DNA of 64,000 nt from Dicyema japonicum (GCA_011109175.1 RDEW01000030.1:304094-368093), one strand, 5' to 3'. Counted from the first letter of the stretch, positions 23,121 to 34,686 are shown. Program-made: numbers and translations. Notes: generated from the sequence alone by a model not told the origin.

Positions 23121-24390
23121 TTTTTGCCTAAAAATGGATTGCGAACAAAAAATACAGATACACACTGACACATAAATTCATTATTTTATTGAAGAACAAG
23201 AAAAGGGATAGAAGTTATAGTCTAATTAAGTTATCTCGGTGTCCGTGCTTAACCATCTTCTATGGTTCTCCGTCTATTCGCTACAATGTTATGTCGGATT
23301 TTATTCTCCTTCAAGTTGCTTATCTCCTTGAAAATGAACAATGGTGTTAAATTCAATGTAAGAGGCCACTCAGTCGTTCTGTAAGACACCTTTAATTATT
23401 TGTAATTCTTATCTGACTGACATTAATTATAATTTTTGAGCATAACTGTCATTTTATTCCTCATTTTGAATAATTTACTGATTTGAGACAAATTGGTCTA
23501 TAATTCTCGCCAGTGACGTGAATTATGATTTATTATGACTTAATGTTCTGTCTAGAGCTTTCAAAACCTCGTAAAAATTTATGGGCTGTTCCGTTTCAGT
23601 TAATACAAAGATATTGTAATTCATTGGTAATAATATCTCTTATTCCCTGTTAATGGCCTTTTCAAGAATTTCTCGTGACTACATTTAATTACTCTATGTT
23701 TGCAGATAATAATATAGGGCGGTGGAACTTGGAGATAATACTGTTATGGCACTATTACTGGGGAATGAACAAGATCACTGTTATCGGCACTATCAACCGT
23801 CGAATAGCGCAACTATAAACTGAGAACGATTTATGGGTTTTGGAGAAAGTAGGGGAAATGACTTAGACGAAACTGGTTTGACCCTATTTTTTTGAAACTT
23901 AATTGAGTAATAACATTTTATTAAAATTTATTACTTCAATGTGACGTCTGATTTATCCTGTCACTCTGCCTATTAATTCAAATTAATTTAATTATAAGCC
24001 CATTTAAGTAGCGATTGTTTCCACGCAGAATAGCAATTGACAGGCTTTCAAGAATTCAATTATAGGATTAGAAAACTGAGTAGGAATTATGGACTCGGTT
24101 ACTAAGGATATTGGTTGTAGCTAATTAGTCTCTTGCACACTACACAGGCCGAGTGTTATCAGGGGTCATTTGGACACAGCAGGGAATCCTGGGTAACAGC
24201 TCGCCATAAGAATTAACTGATTTAATTATCTGTTCATTTTGAAGCACTTAAATTAAAGGTTTGACTGTTCACGAATATTTAACGTTTAATTAAATTTCAA
24301 AAATAAATTTGAATATAATTGTGGTGACTAATTGTTTGATAGTCTATAATTTAAGTAAGATAAGACCACAAAGATTAAATTATTCCCTTC
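23121..24390. other. AT-rich intergenic sequence
   Basis: Many TTAATTA-type runs, no coding, RNA or repeat call that I can support. Confidence 0.4.
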
Positions 24391-24394
24391 AAAG

Positions 24395-24600
24395 ATTAAT
24401 TTTAACACTATAATCTGGCAAGATTATTTCTTTTTGAATTACCCAAATCACAATATTGTCGAGACCACTGGGCATAAAAGGGAAATCACTGTCTTTGCCC
24501 AAGAAACTGAGGCGTCTGGCTTCACTCAGAAGCCATGACGTCCGTGAAATCCAGTTGGTTCCTCCAATTGATCTCCATTGCATCATGAAAGGCAGGACTG
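24395..24600 (+). repeat. Dispersed repeat shared with 55830-55930
   Basis: AGAAACTGAGGCGTCTGGCTT and CACTCAGAAGCCATGACG correspond to a diverged copy near 55835-55890. Class unknown; the open frames on both strands look accidental. Confidence 0.4.
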
Positions 24601-24829
24601 TATCAATCCTGTGGCGAGGATCAATTGATAGAATTATATTAAGAAATATTAAAATATCAAATTACACCGTGCACAGACTTGCATTTATACTCACTCAACT
24701 GTAGCAAAGAATATTACAAACAAAAACTCGCGTTTTATTCACTTGCATGCATTCTCCCCCAATTTAAAAAAATCATATTATTTGGGATATACAGATGAAA
24801 TAAAAATTCCACAGTAGCACCAAACTAAC

Positions 24830-24960
24830 CACTCACGAGCTCCAACAGGCACACCATCGAGCCCCCACAAGCACGTATCGGGCTTAGAACCGGATGATCA
24901 TAGTTGAACGTACACCCCTCATGGTTCTCACAGATTAGGGATTCCAAGACGTTCAAAATG
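24830..24960 (-). mobile_element. LINE 3'-end fragment, repeat family H
   Basis: Contains CAAGCACGTATCGGGC and AACCGGATGATCATAGTT, matching 4495-4650 and, in reverse, 55115-55260. Confidence 0.5.
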
Positions 24961-25357
24961 TACCTAAATTACGACAGATTTATTTCTGTCAATTGAATTA
25001 ATTGTCAGATAATATAATTTATATTGGTTTACTTATTCTATTTATTAACCACTTCAAGCCTGGACAACACACAATTATTTTTATTGTGTCAGAATTAATG
25101 GTTGACTGATTTTTAATAGACAAATGGTCGTTAAACTAATTCAAAATAATCCAGTGATTTATCAATAAAGCTATTAAGCACACAAATTAGTCTTTAATTC
25201 ACAATCCCTCTGTGGGGATATTAATGAAATCAGGGCATAATAAAGAAATAAAAATCAATTAACAGTTCTAAAAAGGTTAACGTCCTTTAAATACGCACAA
25301 TAAGAGATAGCGTTACCATTTACTATATAAATATTTATTTGCGGCAAATAAAAGTTA

Positions 25358-26953
25358 ATGTTGGGTACGTATTTTGGGGGAAACTCTCAGTACAATCCTT
25401 ACAGTATCTTACATTATCCACTCCCTTTAAAAGAACGCTATTTTCGTCGTCCAATCGAGGACCTTTCTACATTTGGGAGGCCTCAAAAGGTTGGGAAATT
25501 GGTGATTCCAGGTGAACACGTGCTTCCAAGGACTTGACCGCCCTTTTTTTAATATTGGAAACCCAGATGGACAGGATGACTACCAAATTAAAAGAAATGA
25601 AGTATTAAAATATAATAAAGAGGGCAGATTTTAAATAGTGGAACCTTTAATTACGTAATCAGCGATTATTTGGGAAGAGGGACTTTCGGACAGGTTGCAC
25701 TCGCATGGGAACCTCAAGCTCAGAAATACGTGGCCTTGAAAATCCTCAAAAGGAACGATATATATTCTCAACAAGGATTAATTGAGGTAAATTTTGAAAC
25801 CATTAATTAACAAATTATCATCAATTATCATAAATTTAAAATATTAATTTATCATAAATTGTTTCATTTAAATTATCATAATTTTTAATCTATAATGTAG
25901 ATCTCGCTGCTCAAACAGATCGACCAAAGAATCATGGACCACGTGGTCTCTTTGTTAGACAATTTCTATCACTATGGACATATTGTATGGTATTTGAACT
26001 CCTGGAACAAGATCTGTTCGACTTTATTCAGGATAAGACAACGAATCCGTTCTATTTTCTGGGAATTCGAGCGATTTCATTCCAAATTCTAAAAGTGCTC
26101 GTAAAACTGAAGGAAATTGGAATCATTCACACAGACCTGAAGCCAGAGAACATAATGATCGTCAACCAGCGGAAATGGCCATATTATATCAAAATTATTG
26201 ATTTTGGTCGGCTCTTAGAAGTTCAAGGACTAAGGTCCCCAGTTATATTCAGTCGAGATTTTACAGGTATTCTATTATGGTGATTGTAGAGCTCCAGAGA
26301 TCATTCTTGGATCGGGTTTTGATTACAAGATCGACATGTGGTCCCTTGGCTGCATTATGGGTGAAATGGTGACTGGTTGGGCCATCTTTCCTGGTTCCTG
26401 TCAATACGAACAAATTAAATACATCCAGCGAGCCTGTGGACCATTTCCAGACGATTTAATTTCGACTGGAAGCAATTCCACCAATTTTTTCAAGAAAAAA
26501 AATTCGTGGAAGATAATAGTTGGTTTTATGGCTCATTAAAGGATAATGTTGAGTACTCCAAGATGACTGGCACAAAGACAAGGTCTCTTTCAAGATACTC
26601 AATCAAGGATTTCTCGGTGCTATCTGAGAAGGTAATTTTAGTGAAGCATAAAGCTGTTGAGAGATTCCAAATATTTCGAAAATACCTCGATTCTGCAAAT
26701 TTATAAGCTGGATGTCGAATATTTCATTTCGGCATTGAGGTCCATCCTTAATGTGGATCCAAGTAAGCGTCCATCTCCCGAGGAAGCTATAAATTTTCCG
26801 TTCTGGAAATTCTTCCACCACATTCCCATGAACTCCAGATGGTTGTCTCAGCTTTTTTACTTTAGGTTTCATTCTTCAGTCCAGACAATGTATATTTCTC
26901 GGGCTTGGACTTCAGGAATAGAATATTCTGTATTCACTGTGTTATATGATTAG
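25358..26953 (+). CDS. HIPK: Homeodomain-interacting protein kinase (three apparent 1-nt deletions)
   Basis: A CMGC-group Ser/Thr kinase. Six exons: 25358-25511, 25567-25601, 25628-25786, 25901-26266, 26290-26631, 26654-26953; introns 55, 26, 114, 23 and 22 nt. Kinase motifs in order: LGRGTFGQV glycine loop, VALKILK with the catalytic Lys, FELLEQDLFDF hinge, HTDLKPENIMI catalytic loop, IIDFG, YIQSRFYRAPEIILG activation segment, IDMWSLGCIMGEM, and LNVDPSKRPSPEEAINFPF at the C-lobe end. DYQIKRNE before the loop, the 12-residue DFG-to-YIQS gap and the ISTGSNSTNFF segment point to HIPK rather than DYRK. Three places each lack one base (near 25985, between 26205 and 26245, and in the A8 run at about 26492); restoring the frame at each gives about 452 residues. 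These may be sequencing errors at short homopolymers or real decay. A TATA-like TACTATATAAA lies 37 bases before the ATG. The long nuclear-partner-binding tail of vertebrate HIPKs is absent. Confidence 0.85.
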
Positions 26954-27144
26954 TCGAACTACCGTCCACCAATGCAGACTCTGCAAAACCTTGGGGAGAG
27001 ATACCCAGATCGAATTGGATTGAATTACTGCCCATGTTATATTCCATAGTCGCTTTAGATATTATAGTTTTCTAACAAATTTTTATTCTTTTAAACGTTT
27101 TTTACGTTTGCTTTATTCCTTGCTATCTCATTTACGTTGCTGAT

Positions 27145-27260
27145 TAGGTAGTGTGTCGCTATTGCTTCGAGATTGCCTGTGGGTTTGATTCCCACACTGC
27201 TACCTACCTGGTCTAGGATTACTTTCTTTGCCTTCTTCAGTTCCTAAGAGCTATATAGGA
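27145..27260 (+). mobile_element. SINE-C, tRNA-like head
   Basis: GTAGTGTGTCGCTATTGC followed by the B-box-like GGGTTTGATTCCCAC and the closing ACACTGCTACCTACCT mimic a tRNA gene half with acceptor pairing. The same layout recurs at 32045-32140, with a related post-head sequence CCTACCT(GG/TA)TC. It is a different family from SINE-A. Confidence 0.55.
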
Positions 27261-27860
27261 TCCACTGTTCATGGCTGACAAACAAAAGAATCTCGCTTTA
27301 CATACTCCAATTGAGGTATCACCACATTGTTAGTTATGGATTGATGAGATATTTGGAAATGATGTCTCACGCTGACCACACACCAGGGATCACTTAGTTG
27401 AGTACTTTCTTTGTCTTTAACCCTTGTGATCATGAGGCGATAAATAATCTCATTATTATTGGCACGTGGAATTTATTAACTACACGTGTAGGTCATACGG
27501 ATGATCCTCCAGGCTCTTTCCGAAGGGTCTTCGAGGTTTGATAATTCGCAGGATTCACACTTTCTTATTTGCTAAGAATATCAGGCTTTCAATGCCTTTC
27601 AAGTCGCAAAATTATCCAAGGAAGACAAAGGCTTTCATCTATCTCGATCCAAGTGGGCATTTTGTGTATCCGAAGTACCTCATCGCCTCATCCATCCTAC
27701 AATTAATCACCAACCCAATATCTAATCAGAACTGATAAAGCATTGTAAATCAAAAATGTCTAATATACTTGATTATAGTGGGTTATTAAAGATTCAGCTG
27801 TCCAGGACACTTAAATCTGCGTAATTAATTATTTTGGTTATTAACCATCAGTTTTTAACA
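27261..27860. other. Unassigned
   Basis: 27380-27440 resembles the LINE 3' tail GGGATCACTTAGTTGAG ... seen at 5470-5560. An open frame at 27538-27735 shows no recognised motif. No gene is called. Confidence 0.35.
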
Positions 27861-27865
27861 ATGCT

Positions 27866-28312
27866 TTAACAATCAAACTTGAAATTGCCTGATTTTTGAT
27901 TAAAGTAGACGTCAGCATGAAAATCTGATAATCCCCATGTAATCGTGTTCATGTCTATTATTAACCTTTCAATAATGACTAGCACAATTATACTGAAAAC
28001 AATTACCACGTGGAAACTGGTAAAAGTAATTGGATTAACATTAGTGAATTTAATGTCTACCATTGGATTCCACATGCCCAGATACCTTTGCTAAATCTTG
28101 TGACAGTCCGTAGATGTAACAGAGCCGCTGGTGTAACGCTTGCAAAAAAATAATTTTTTAAAACGACATACTCCCATGGACCAGACAATATTCCTGTTAT
28201 TTTATTAAATGTTGGAGACGGGGGAGTCACTTTCCTAACGTCGGTTTTCAACTACTCAATTAACCAGAATGTGATACCATTATTATGAAAACAGGCAATA
28301 ATACGGCCAATA
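27866..28312 (-). pseudogene. Membrane protein gene, 3' exons only
   Basis: Three reverse-strand exons, 28312-28278, 28251-28086 and 28056-27866, joined over 26- and 29-nt GT-AG introns, give a continuous frame of about 130 residues ending in FKFDC. It has a hydrophobic segment at the start (LAVLLPVFIIM), a second around FFASVTPAALLHL and a third, strongest one (VIVFSIIVLVIIERLII). A fourth, upstream exon is implied by the TTTTAG acceptor before 28312, but a LINE lies just upstream from about 28325 and no upstream exon is visible. The gene is therefore probably truncated by that insertion. I do not recognise the family. It could still be functional if the missing exon lies beyond the LINE. 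Confidence 0.5.
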
Positions 28313-28324
28313 CTAAAACCAGGA

Positions 28325-29280
28325 AGATCGAGAGATGACCCAGCGTTTTTTAGACCGGGAGAGGTCTTTTCAACATGGATTCAAAAATGAGAGATCCACG
28401 TCTACAGTCTCACATCTTCTCCCCAACGGAGTCCCTCAAGGATCTTCTTTATCCCCTGCTCTGTTTGACCCTTTTCTGGCCGATCTCCCGACTCTTGAAT
28501 CTGATAATGATATTCTACTTTCCTATGCGGATGATATTGTGTTGGCTTCGTAAGATCAGGACATCCATAAGGCCATAAAAAAATACAAATTAACTTGAAC
28601 AGGCTTAATGCCTGGATAATGGAAAACCGGCTCGTGGCGAATGCAGAGAAGTCGTCTACGTCACTATTTACCTCTGACAAAAGATTAAAAAGGCGGGAGG
28701 CGGACAGTCGGACAATTATCTTGAAGTTAAACAAGGTCGGCATCCCTTTCCACAGATGTCAAAGGATTTTGGATGTGACATTGATATGCATCTCTGTTTA
28801 ACACCACACGTAGAAAACATTCTATTGAAATGCGAGAATAAACTGAACGTATTGAAAAGTTTATCGGGAATATGGAAGAGTGGTACTCACCCAGTCTTGT
28901 TGAACATGTACAGACAGTACATCGAGCCATGTTTCTCACATGCATGCGCCTCGTGGGGCCCGTCCATATCTTAAACAAATATGAGGAAAATTGAAGAAGT
29001 GCAAAAGGCTTACAGAGTAACGGAGTGAGTGAAGATCACCGAAGTGGACCTACGCCTCTGGAGGCTCTTATGAGACTAGACTCCAGATTACAGGAAGGTG
29101 GTCCTGAAAATTCAGGCAGTCCTGTACGTTCATGCGCGGGCACGAAGGAAGAACACCGGGCAAAGATGAGGTCTCTGTTAGAAAGCATTAAACTTGTACT
29201 GGAAGCCTGAATGTTTTTCACAGAAAACATCTTAAATCCCTATTGGATATACGCTATCTGAAGGTGATCAGTAAAGCGAG
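28325..29280 (+). mobile_element. Jockey/CR1-like LINE, 5'-truncated
   Basis: The frames contain NGVPQGSSLSPALFDPFLAD (motif B) and LLSYADDIVLAS (catalytic YADD), then LNAWIMENRLVANAEKSS, LTPHVENILLKCENKLNVL and MYRQYIEPCFSHACASW. At least two frameshifts separate them. The endonuclease and the front of the RT are missing. From 29050 it merges with the family H 3' end. Confidence 0.75.
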
Positions 29281-29299
29281 ATTTATTTTGTAATCAAGA

Positions 29300-30100
29300 T
29301 TTATTAGATTTATTTTTTTTATTTTGACTTTATAAATCGGAAATTTTGACCTAAAAATTGACTTTATTGACTTTAAAAATTTCAAAATTTTGAATTTTTT
29401 TGACTTGATGATAAATTTATCTAAAAAAAAATTTTTTTTAATATAAAGAAAAACTTCTTTTTTTCCCGATTTCCTTTAGGAAAGAGGCTGTAATACTTCC
29501 AGCCGCACCAGACGTCTCGATTGCTACCGGTACAAAACGGTAGCGGTCTCCAATTTCGCCATATTTTTTGATCTTGATTTTCTCGGCCAGATCGGCTGCC
29601 GAGCTGAGCATCATCGAGTTCGAGAAAGAATCCACAACAGTGCAGTCCCAAACTAATCAAAATCTTTATTAAAATACAGAATGCAATTCAAAACGTTTTC
29701 GGGTTTAAAATTTCGGTCTTTAGATAGTAATTTTTCCAATAAAAATTTCTATCAACAAATAATGATGTGGATGGACATTTTTTCAGATAGTTGTATACAT
29801 ATGAGAAATATGTTGTTTTTTCATTTTTGTGATAGAAAGTACTTGATTGACAAATAATCTTTATTACAGTACTTCATGATTTCACATAAATCGTCCCCGA
29901 AATGCAATTTCTGAATGTGTTCTACCGCGTCTTGCAAAATTCCTTATAACATCGTCAATTGACAGGTAATCGAAGAGTTAGCCGCAGAAGACAGTGAAGA
30001 CAAGATATTAAAAATATTTTCTTGGGATCAGTCAGTTTCATCAATCAAAAAAAATTTTCAGATAATGAATGAAAATAAAACCTGTAACGCTGCTTCTTGC
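29300..30100 (-). mobile_element. hAT-like remnant, copy 2, containing LINE debris
   Basis: Aligns with 20815-21500. Reverse-strand coding hint: AVEHIQKLHF around 29930. Bases 29310-29420 are the TTTGAC-rich part. Bases 29430-29640 are a reverse-strand restriction-like-endonuclease LINE piece: AEKIKIKKYGEIGDRYRF then VPVAIETSG. Confidence 0.45.
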
Positions 30101-30389
30101 ATAAGTTTTCTACACTTTTTCGGCAAGCGTGAGTAGAAGGAAGATTATGTCCAATACTCTCAAACAAGTCTCGTAAGCTTTACTGTTTAACTTATGCAAG
30201 GGAATATCGGATTCAATAAAAATGCTTTTTTGCAGTTACAAATGTTAGTTAGTTAAAACACCTGTAAAAACTGTCTATGGTTTCGCTTGTGCCATTTTTT
30301 CGATTATCCTTTCAGTTAGTCTTCTCCATCCTTTTCGTTGTCATGCTCGTTTCCTGATTTCGTCAGATCGTCCGCATTCATCAGTCGGC

Positions 30390-30640
30390 CCCCGATCACT
30401 GCGTAATCCTCCTGAGTGTCAGTATGGCCGAAAAAAATTTTCCATGGGGCCATTGCATGGTTTCTGTTCACCCATCAGTAGAATATGTCCAAAAAGGTGC
30501 CAGCGTGCTTCAAGTACGTTTAGACTTATTGGTCCACAATCAGTCAGTTTGTATAATTTATTGTTTGAGATTTTCTTTGGCAAGACTATCCAAGGAGTTT
30601 TCTTAGCTGGCCTCTGTGAAAAAGTCAAGTTGTTCCATAG
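30390..30640 (-). mobile_element. RTE-like LINE C-terminal fragment
   Basis: Reverse-strand frame with NVLEARWHLFGHILLM then NGPMENFF, equivalent to DARWRLFGHVLRMN and AMEDYF in the better copy. Truncated at both ends. Confidence 0.6.
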
Positions 30641-30769
30641 TTGTCCCACATAAATTCCAAATAGAAAATTCATCAGGATATTTTCTAAAACAGAGTAAAT
30701 CTTTTCAATGTCATTATTGATTGAACGCGGCAACATAGTGAATGATGATAATTGATCCCACGATAGTAT

Positions 30770-30970
30770 TTTATTTAAAAACTCGAAAAATTAAAAAAAT
30801 GAAAAATAAAAATCAATAAAAATTTTGACTTTATTGACCTAAAAAATTAAAATTTGACCTTTTTTGACATTACCCAAAATTTTGACTTTTTTTGACTTTA
30901 TAACTTTTGATTAATATAATGATTTTTGACTAAAAACTACATTTTTATAAGTTTTAAACAATTTTAAAGA
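30770..30970. repeat. TTTGAC-rich low-complexity tract
   Basis: Repeated TTTTTGACTTT, TTTGACC and TTTTTGACTAAA units. Similar tracts are at 20815-20880 and 29310-29420, both inside hAT-like remnants; the foldback element at 44889-45436 uses a similar motif. Confidence 0.5.
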
Positions 30971-30999
30971 ACATATCAATTTTTGACAAAAATCACCTA

Positions 31000-31275
31000 G
31001 TGATCAGCAGCCAGAACCTATAATACACTACCTGTAAATCTTAAAGCTTGAGGACCACTGTAATGAAAACATTTAGGCATATATTGAGGATGGATCCTGC
31101 TGCTCCCGCAAATAATATCATGGAACTATACTTTCTAAGTACTGGTTCATTTCGGGGCAGACCACGGACAACACTTTCTCTGAGGCGTCTGACGGCAAAG
31201 ATTATCTGGGGTGCGGCACATCGACGTCAATTGATTAACTATATTGTTGTTGCGAATTTGCATTATTATTAACCA
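31000..31275 (+). mobile_element. RTE-like LINE 3' fragment
   Basis: One frame reads MKTFRHILRMDPAAPANNIM then GSFRGRPRTTLSLRR, ending in a short (TTA)n tail. This is the C-terminal region and 3' end of the RTE-like family. Confidence 0.65.
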
Positions 31276-31439
31276 CCTAAAGGTCATCGTTTCCCGAAAA
31301 CTCGGATGATTTTTAGGGCATTGATAAAAATGTTGAAGAGGGCCTGTTTTGTTGTTATTCTAGTAGGAACGTTTCTGGAGTCATAGACGCCGAATTAGTA
31401 CTAGTGATTCTGTTGGCGGCTCTCTGATTTTTTGTCATT

Positions 31440-31890
31440 TTATTCATTCAAAAAAGGGTAAAGATCATTGACCACGTTGCACACAATTCTGGCAGGACAA
31501 ATTGTCTGTAAATAGAGAGAGGGAATCCAAAACCTTTTGAGATGATTCTTAATGCTGTCACCCCATTTCTGAATATTGGCGAAAGTCCCTGGTCACATAT
31601 GACTCCCAAGATGCTTAGCGTACTATCGACTGGATATCGTACTATTACGGAGGATCTTGGTTTGATGTTGTGGTCCCTTTTAGACGAATTGAACAATGTT
31701 GCAAACGACTTGGAGAAATCCCAGTCGTAGTTGAGCAACCACGGGGTCAGAGTGTCATTCAATTTGTGTATGACCCCAGTGGCTGCTTGAAGGACTCTAG
31801 TGATTATACTATCATCTGCATAGGCGAGTATGATAAATTTTTTAGATTTTAGCGTATCGCGCATAAATAGAGTAGAAATCCTTGATGTAC
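31440..31890 (-). mobile_element. LINE reverse transcriptase fragment with YADD
   Basis: A 138-residue reverse-strand frame contains ILAYADDSIITRVLQAATG, LLNYDWDFSKSFATLF and LGVICDQGLSPIFRN, the motif C region and following thumb of a jockey/R1-like RT. Both ends are cut off. Confidence 0.65.
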
Positions 31891-32044
31891 TCCATTGGGG
31901 AGACGAGTCTTTGATTTCATTTAGTCACATTTCACTTGGCCTCATCTTACCTCAGGAGTTAATACGTTTAACATTCAAGAATATCCATGTCCAAAATTTG
32001 CTTTGAAATTTTTGAAATAATTCCACTTTTTGCAAAATTAACCA

Positions 32045-32140
32045 AATAGCATAGTGATAAGCGAATTCACTAGTTAGACTAATTGGGGGGTTCGATTTTC
32101 ACGCCGCTACCTACCTTATCGAAGGATTTTATACCTCTTG
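32045..32140 (+). mobile_element. SINE-C copy
   Basis: A-box-like TAGCATAGTGATAAGCG and B box GGGTTCGATTTTC, closing with CCGCTACCTACCTT as in the 27145 copy. Confidence 0.6.
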
Positions 32141-32366
32141 TGCATTCCTTGAATTATAAGAGTGGTCACGTCATCTACTTTCTCAGGAAAAGCCTACGGG
32201 ATTCGAACCAAGACATTGGGGCATATGATTTTTTCATAAATAAAATCTTCAGCAGTGCTCGCTGCGGAACATGGGCGCAACGATGACTTGAGCAGATGCG
32301 TACTAGAGATAAGAAGCTCCAGGCCTATGAAGGTAAATGCCATTAACTTTATTTCTATTTTAAATA

Positions 32367-33240
32367 CCCACTTTATTTAACAAACAATAAAAAAGTTAAT
32401 ATATTTAATAATCAACAACCTTCCTCGCCTGCCTGTTCGCCAGCCTCCTCAGGCAGGTTCGATTCTGGTTGCTGAAACAACTCCGAGAGCGCCTTGTCCA
32501 ATTGAACCCTCTGCCCATATGGCATCTCAGGGCTCTGCCTCCTATACTCCAGTGTCAGGCTCTCTAGGGTCCGCTTTAACACAGTGGACTGTAGATAGGC
32601 CTGGAGCTTCCTATCTACCTCTAACTGCTTCAGATAACCCTTGTGGTACTTTGTTGCAATTCCTTTTCACGTCATTACTATAGGATAACGAGGACTTGCA
32701 ACCAAGAATCTGCCCCATCTAGTTTGCAAGAAAGTCATACTTCCTTTTTTTCTTCACCTCCACAGTCTGCAAACGGTCTTGAGACGTGATGCCAACCTCT
32801 ATAATAAGGACTTGGCCAAACTCCTTATCGTGTACCACAATGTCCGGTTTATTGTGTTTGATTAGCACCGAGGTACGGATAACACTGTCTACCTTAATTT
32901 GGACCCTGGTGTTCTCTACTACAGATTGCACCTTATGAGTCCGCAACTTTCTGGTGTAGCAATACCATACTTATTGCATAGTAGAAGATGAAGACTCCTT
33001 ACCCCATGTGGAAAGCATTTCCGCGTCCTGCTGAGAACATACACTATGACCATTTTCATGTAAGCGACGGTAAAACAATCTGCGATTAAACTCAAACAGA
33101 TTATTTTCTCTCCTTCTCTTACACCGACTTTCATGAGTTTCCTCTTATACACCATTATTGCCCCCTCTAACTCCACCTTTACCCTCCTCAACTCTTTGAG
33201 GTCCATTTGGGAACACGGAGTTTACTAGTTAGCCCTTTAC
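32367..33240 (-). mobile_element. Second restriction-like-endonuclease LINE family, 3' end
   Basis: Reverse-strand frames read CNKYGIATPE, THKVQSVVENTRVQIKV, then HNKPDIVVHDKEFGQVLII and EVGITSQDRLQTVEVKKK ending in RKYDFLAN. KPDI..D...LIIEVGI...K..KY is the PD-(D/E)XK restriction-like nuclease signature of R2-type LINEs. A 3' untranslated region follows down to CTTTATTTAACAAACAATAA at 32367 and is shared almost exactly with 47007-47231. Frameshifts interrupt the coding part; related but unreadable sequence continues to about 33640. Confidence 0.75.
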
Positions 33241-33877
33241 TATAGGCGGTGCTTTTCCTCTAACCCCTCTCGCCACACTACTTATGTGCCCCTCCAGTGC
33301 TTCCAGCTCAGTCTATCTCAAAGCAATCTTGGCACAGATCTGCTCCCTCCATTTACTGGGTGGTCTGAGCTTGTCTGTCATTTCATCCTAGGTGATCTGT
33401 GCTGCATACAACACTAGGGAGATGTCATCAAATGATCCTACTGACTTAGCTGCCACCGCATAAACCACAGCTTTATTGATACAGGTTAACACTACTCTGT
33501 TAACCTTACAATGAAGTATCTGGCCGGTAAATCTACGGTCCTAAAGTAGGACATATGCCGCTGCAGCAAGATTACGCGCGAAGACCTCATAAACATGCTT
33601 GAGCTGCAACGTATCACAGCTCTGGTGCTCATGCTCTCTTTGACTGTTGTGGTCATCTGGTCCCCGCCCCTTTAGACCAGTACCCTATTTTCCTACAGCC
33701 ATTTTCTTGAGTTCACTCACAGATATGGCAGTACTGAATCTGACACTGCAGAGCTCCGCCAAATATGGCCAACCATTCCAGGGCATTCGAGATAGCCTGC
33801 TACGTACTTGCAGGATTACCTGCCTCGCCATTCTTTTGGGTCATCTGCCACAACGCTCATAAATTCAGTAATACGGA

Positions 33878-33891
33878 TGAAAGTCATAAAT
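33878..33891 (+). repeat. Target-site duplication, left copy
   Basis: TGAAAGTCATAAAT, repeated exactly at 34495-34508 around the LINE insertion 33892-34494. Confidence 0.85.
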
Positions 33892-34494
33892 TCATTGGAC
33901 AAGTTCAGGACTGGTGCGGGGGATGAGATTGTCTACGGAAAAATCCAGCTCTCTACGAGTGAGTCGTTTAAGGAGGCATCAGAAGCAGCCTTACTCATTA
34001 GAGATTCCTAAAGTAAACTCAATGCGCTACCTCGGGATAGCAATCGATGGAAATGGTCCCTTCATGGAGGACATAAGACGGAGAAGGAAGAAGGCGCTTC
34101 AAGCACTCTTATGTACGAGAAAGTTGCTTGTAAGCCTGGAAACCTTCTTGTTCATCTTCATGAGGATCATCCTACCGGAACTGCTATATGGATGCGAAGC
34201 ATGGTTTTTCTCTTGCCAAAGAAAAAGAATAATGTTTCTCATGGAAAAAACCAGAAAGTCGGCAATAAAGTTGGCTTTAGGAAAAAGGCTCTGGGATGCT
34301 CTCAGCACTGAAGAAGACATGATTCTAACTCCTGTTAAAAACATCATAGAGAAAAGAATCAATGGGATCCGACGATAGAAGATAACTAAATGGAGTGTGG
34401 ATACATCGGAAGTGTCCAGGCCGCATAGGCGGACACGTTTAAATATCCTAAAAAAATAACTCCTTACTTACTTTGGAATAAATTTGATTTGATT
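33892..34494 (+). mobile_element. 5'-truncated LINE with a 14-bp target duplication
   Basis: The frame reads MRYLGIAIDGN, DIRRRRKKALQALLCTRKLL and RIILPELLYGCEAWFF, the same RT thumb region as 45840-46020 of the longer LINE at 42700-46290. It ends in TTTGATTTGATTTG repeats. Identical 14-base flanks (33878-33891 and 34495-34508) define both ends. The insertion lies just before the start codon of the small gene at 34507. Confidence 0.85.
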
Positions 34495-34506
34495 TGAAAG
34501 TCATAA

Positions 34507-34686
34507 ATGGTTTGCTGGGTTTAAATCATCATTTAGGGGAACACTCCAGAGGCCCAACTAAAAAATCTCTGTGATGTAGATGAAAGACGTAAGGTTAATG
34601 CACGATGGTACTACCTAAAAGACCCAGGTAGTCCAATGGATAGATTCAAAAGGTGGTGCCCTTTTACTGAAGGTTCTAAAAAGTAA
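34507..34686 (+). CDS. Small MGN-starting protein, paralogue A
   Basis: A one-codon first exon (ATG at 34507-34509), a 27-nt GT-AG intron (34510-34536) and a second exon 34537-34686 encode 50 residues beginning MGNTPEAQL and containing SPMDRFKRW. The paralogue at 36256-36459 has the same architecture, the same intron length and a matching GPMDRFKKA block, which argues that both are real. M-G-N at the N-terminus fits the rule for N-myristoylation, so membrane attachment is possible (inference). A LINE sits immediately upstream and separates the gene from the CAGTAATACG element that precedes both copies. A GTAAG just before the stop could be a further donor, so the C-terminus may be longer. I do not recognise the family. 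Confidence 0.55.

Noticed and set aside
26205-26250. A 14-nt intron between DFG and YIQSR in the HIPK gene
   Set aside because: GT...AG spacing of 14 nt fits the frame, but it would shorten the activation segment to 7 residues instead of the HIPK-typical 12; a 1-nt deletion fits better.
27145-27220. A tRNA gene
   Set aside because: The ends pair in part, but the anticodon arm is not convincing and the sequence recurs at 32045 with a shared 3' extension, so a SINE is more likely.
27538-27735. Protein-coding gene
   Set aside because: No domain, no micro-intron structure and no paralogue; left unassigned.
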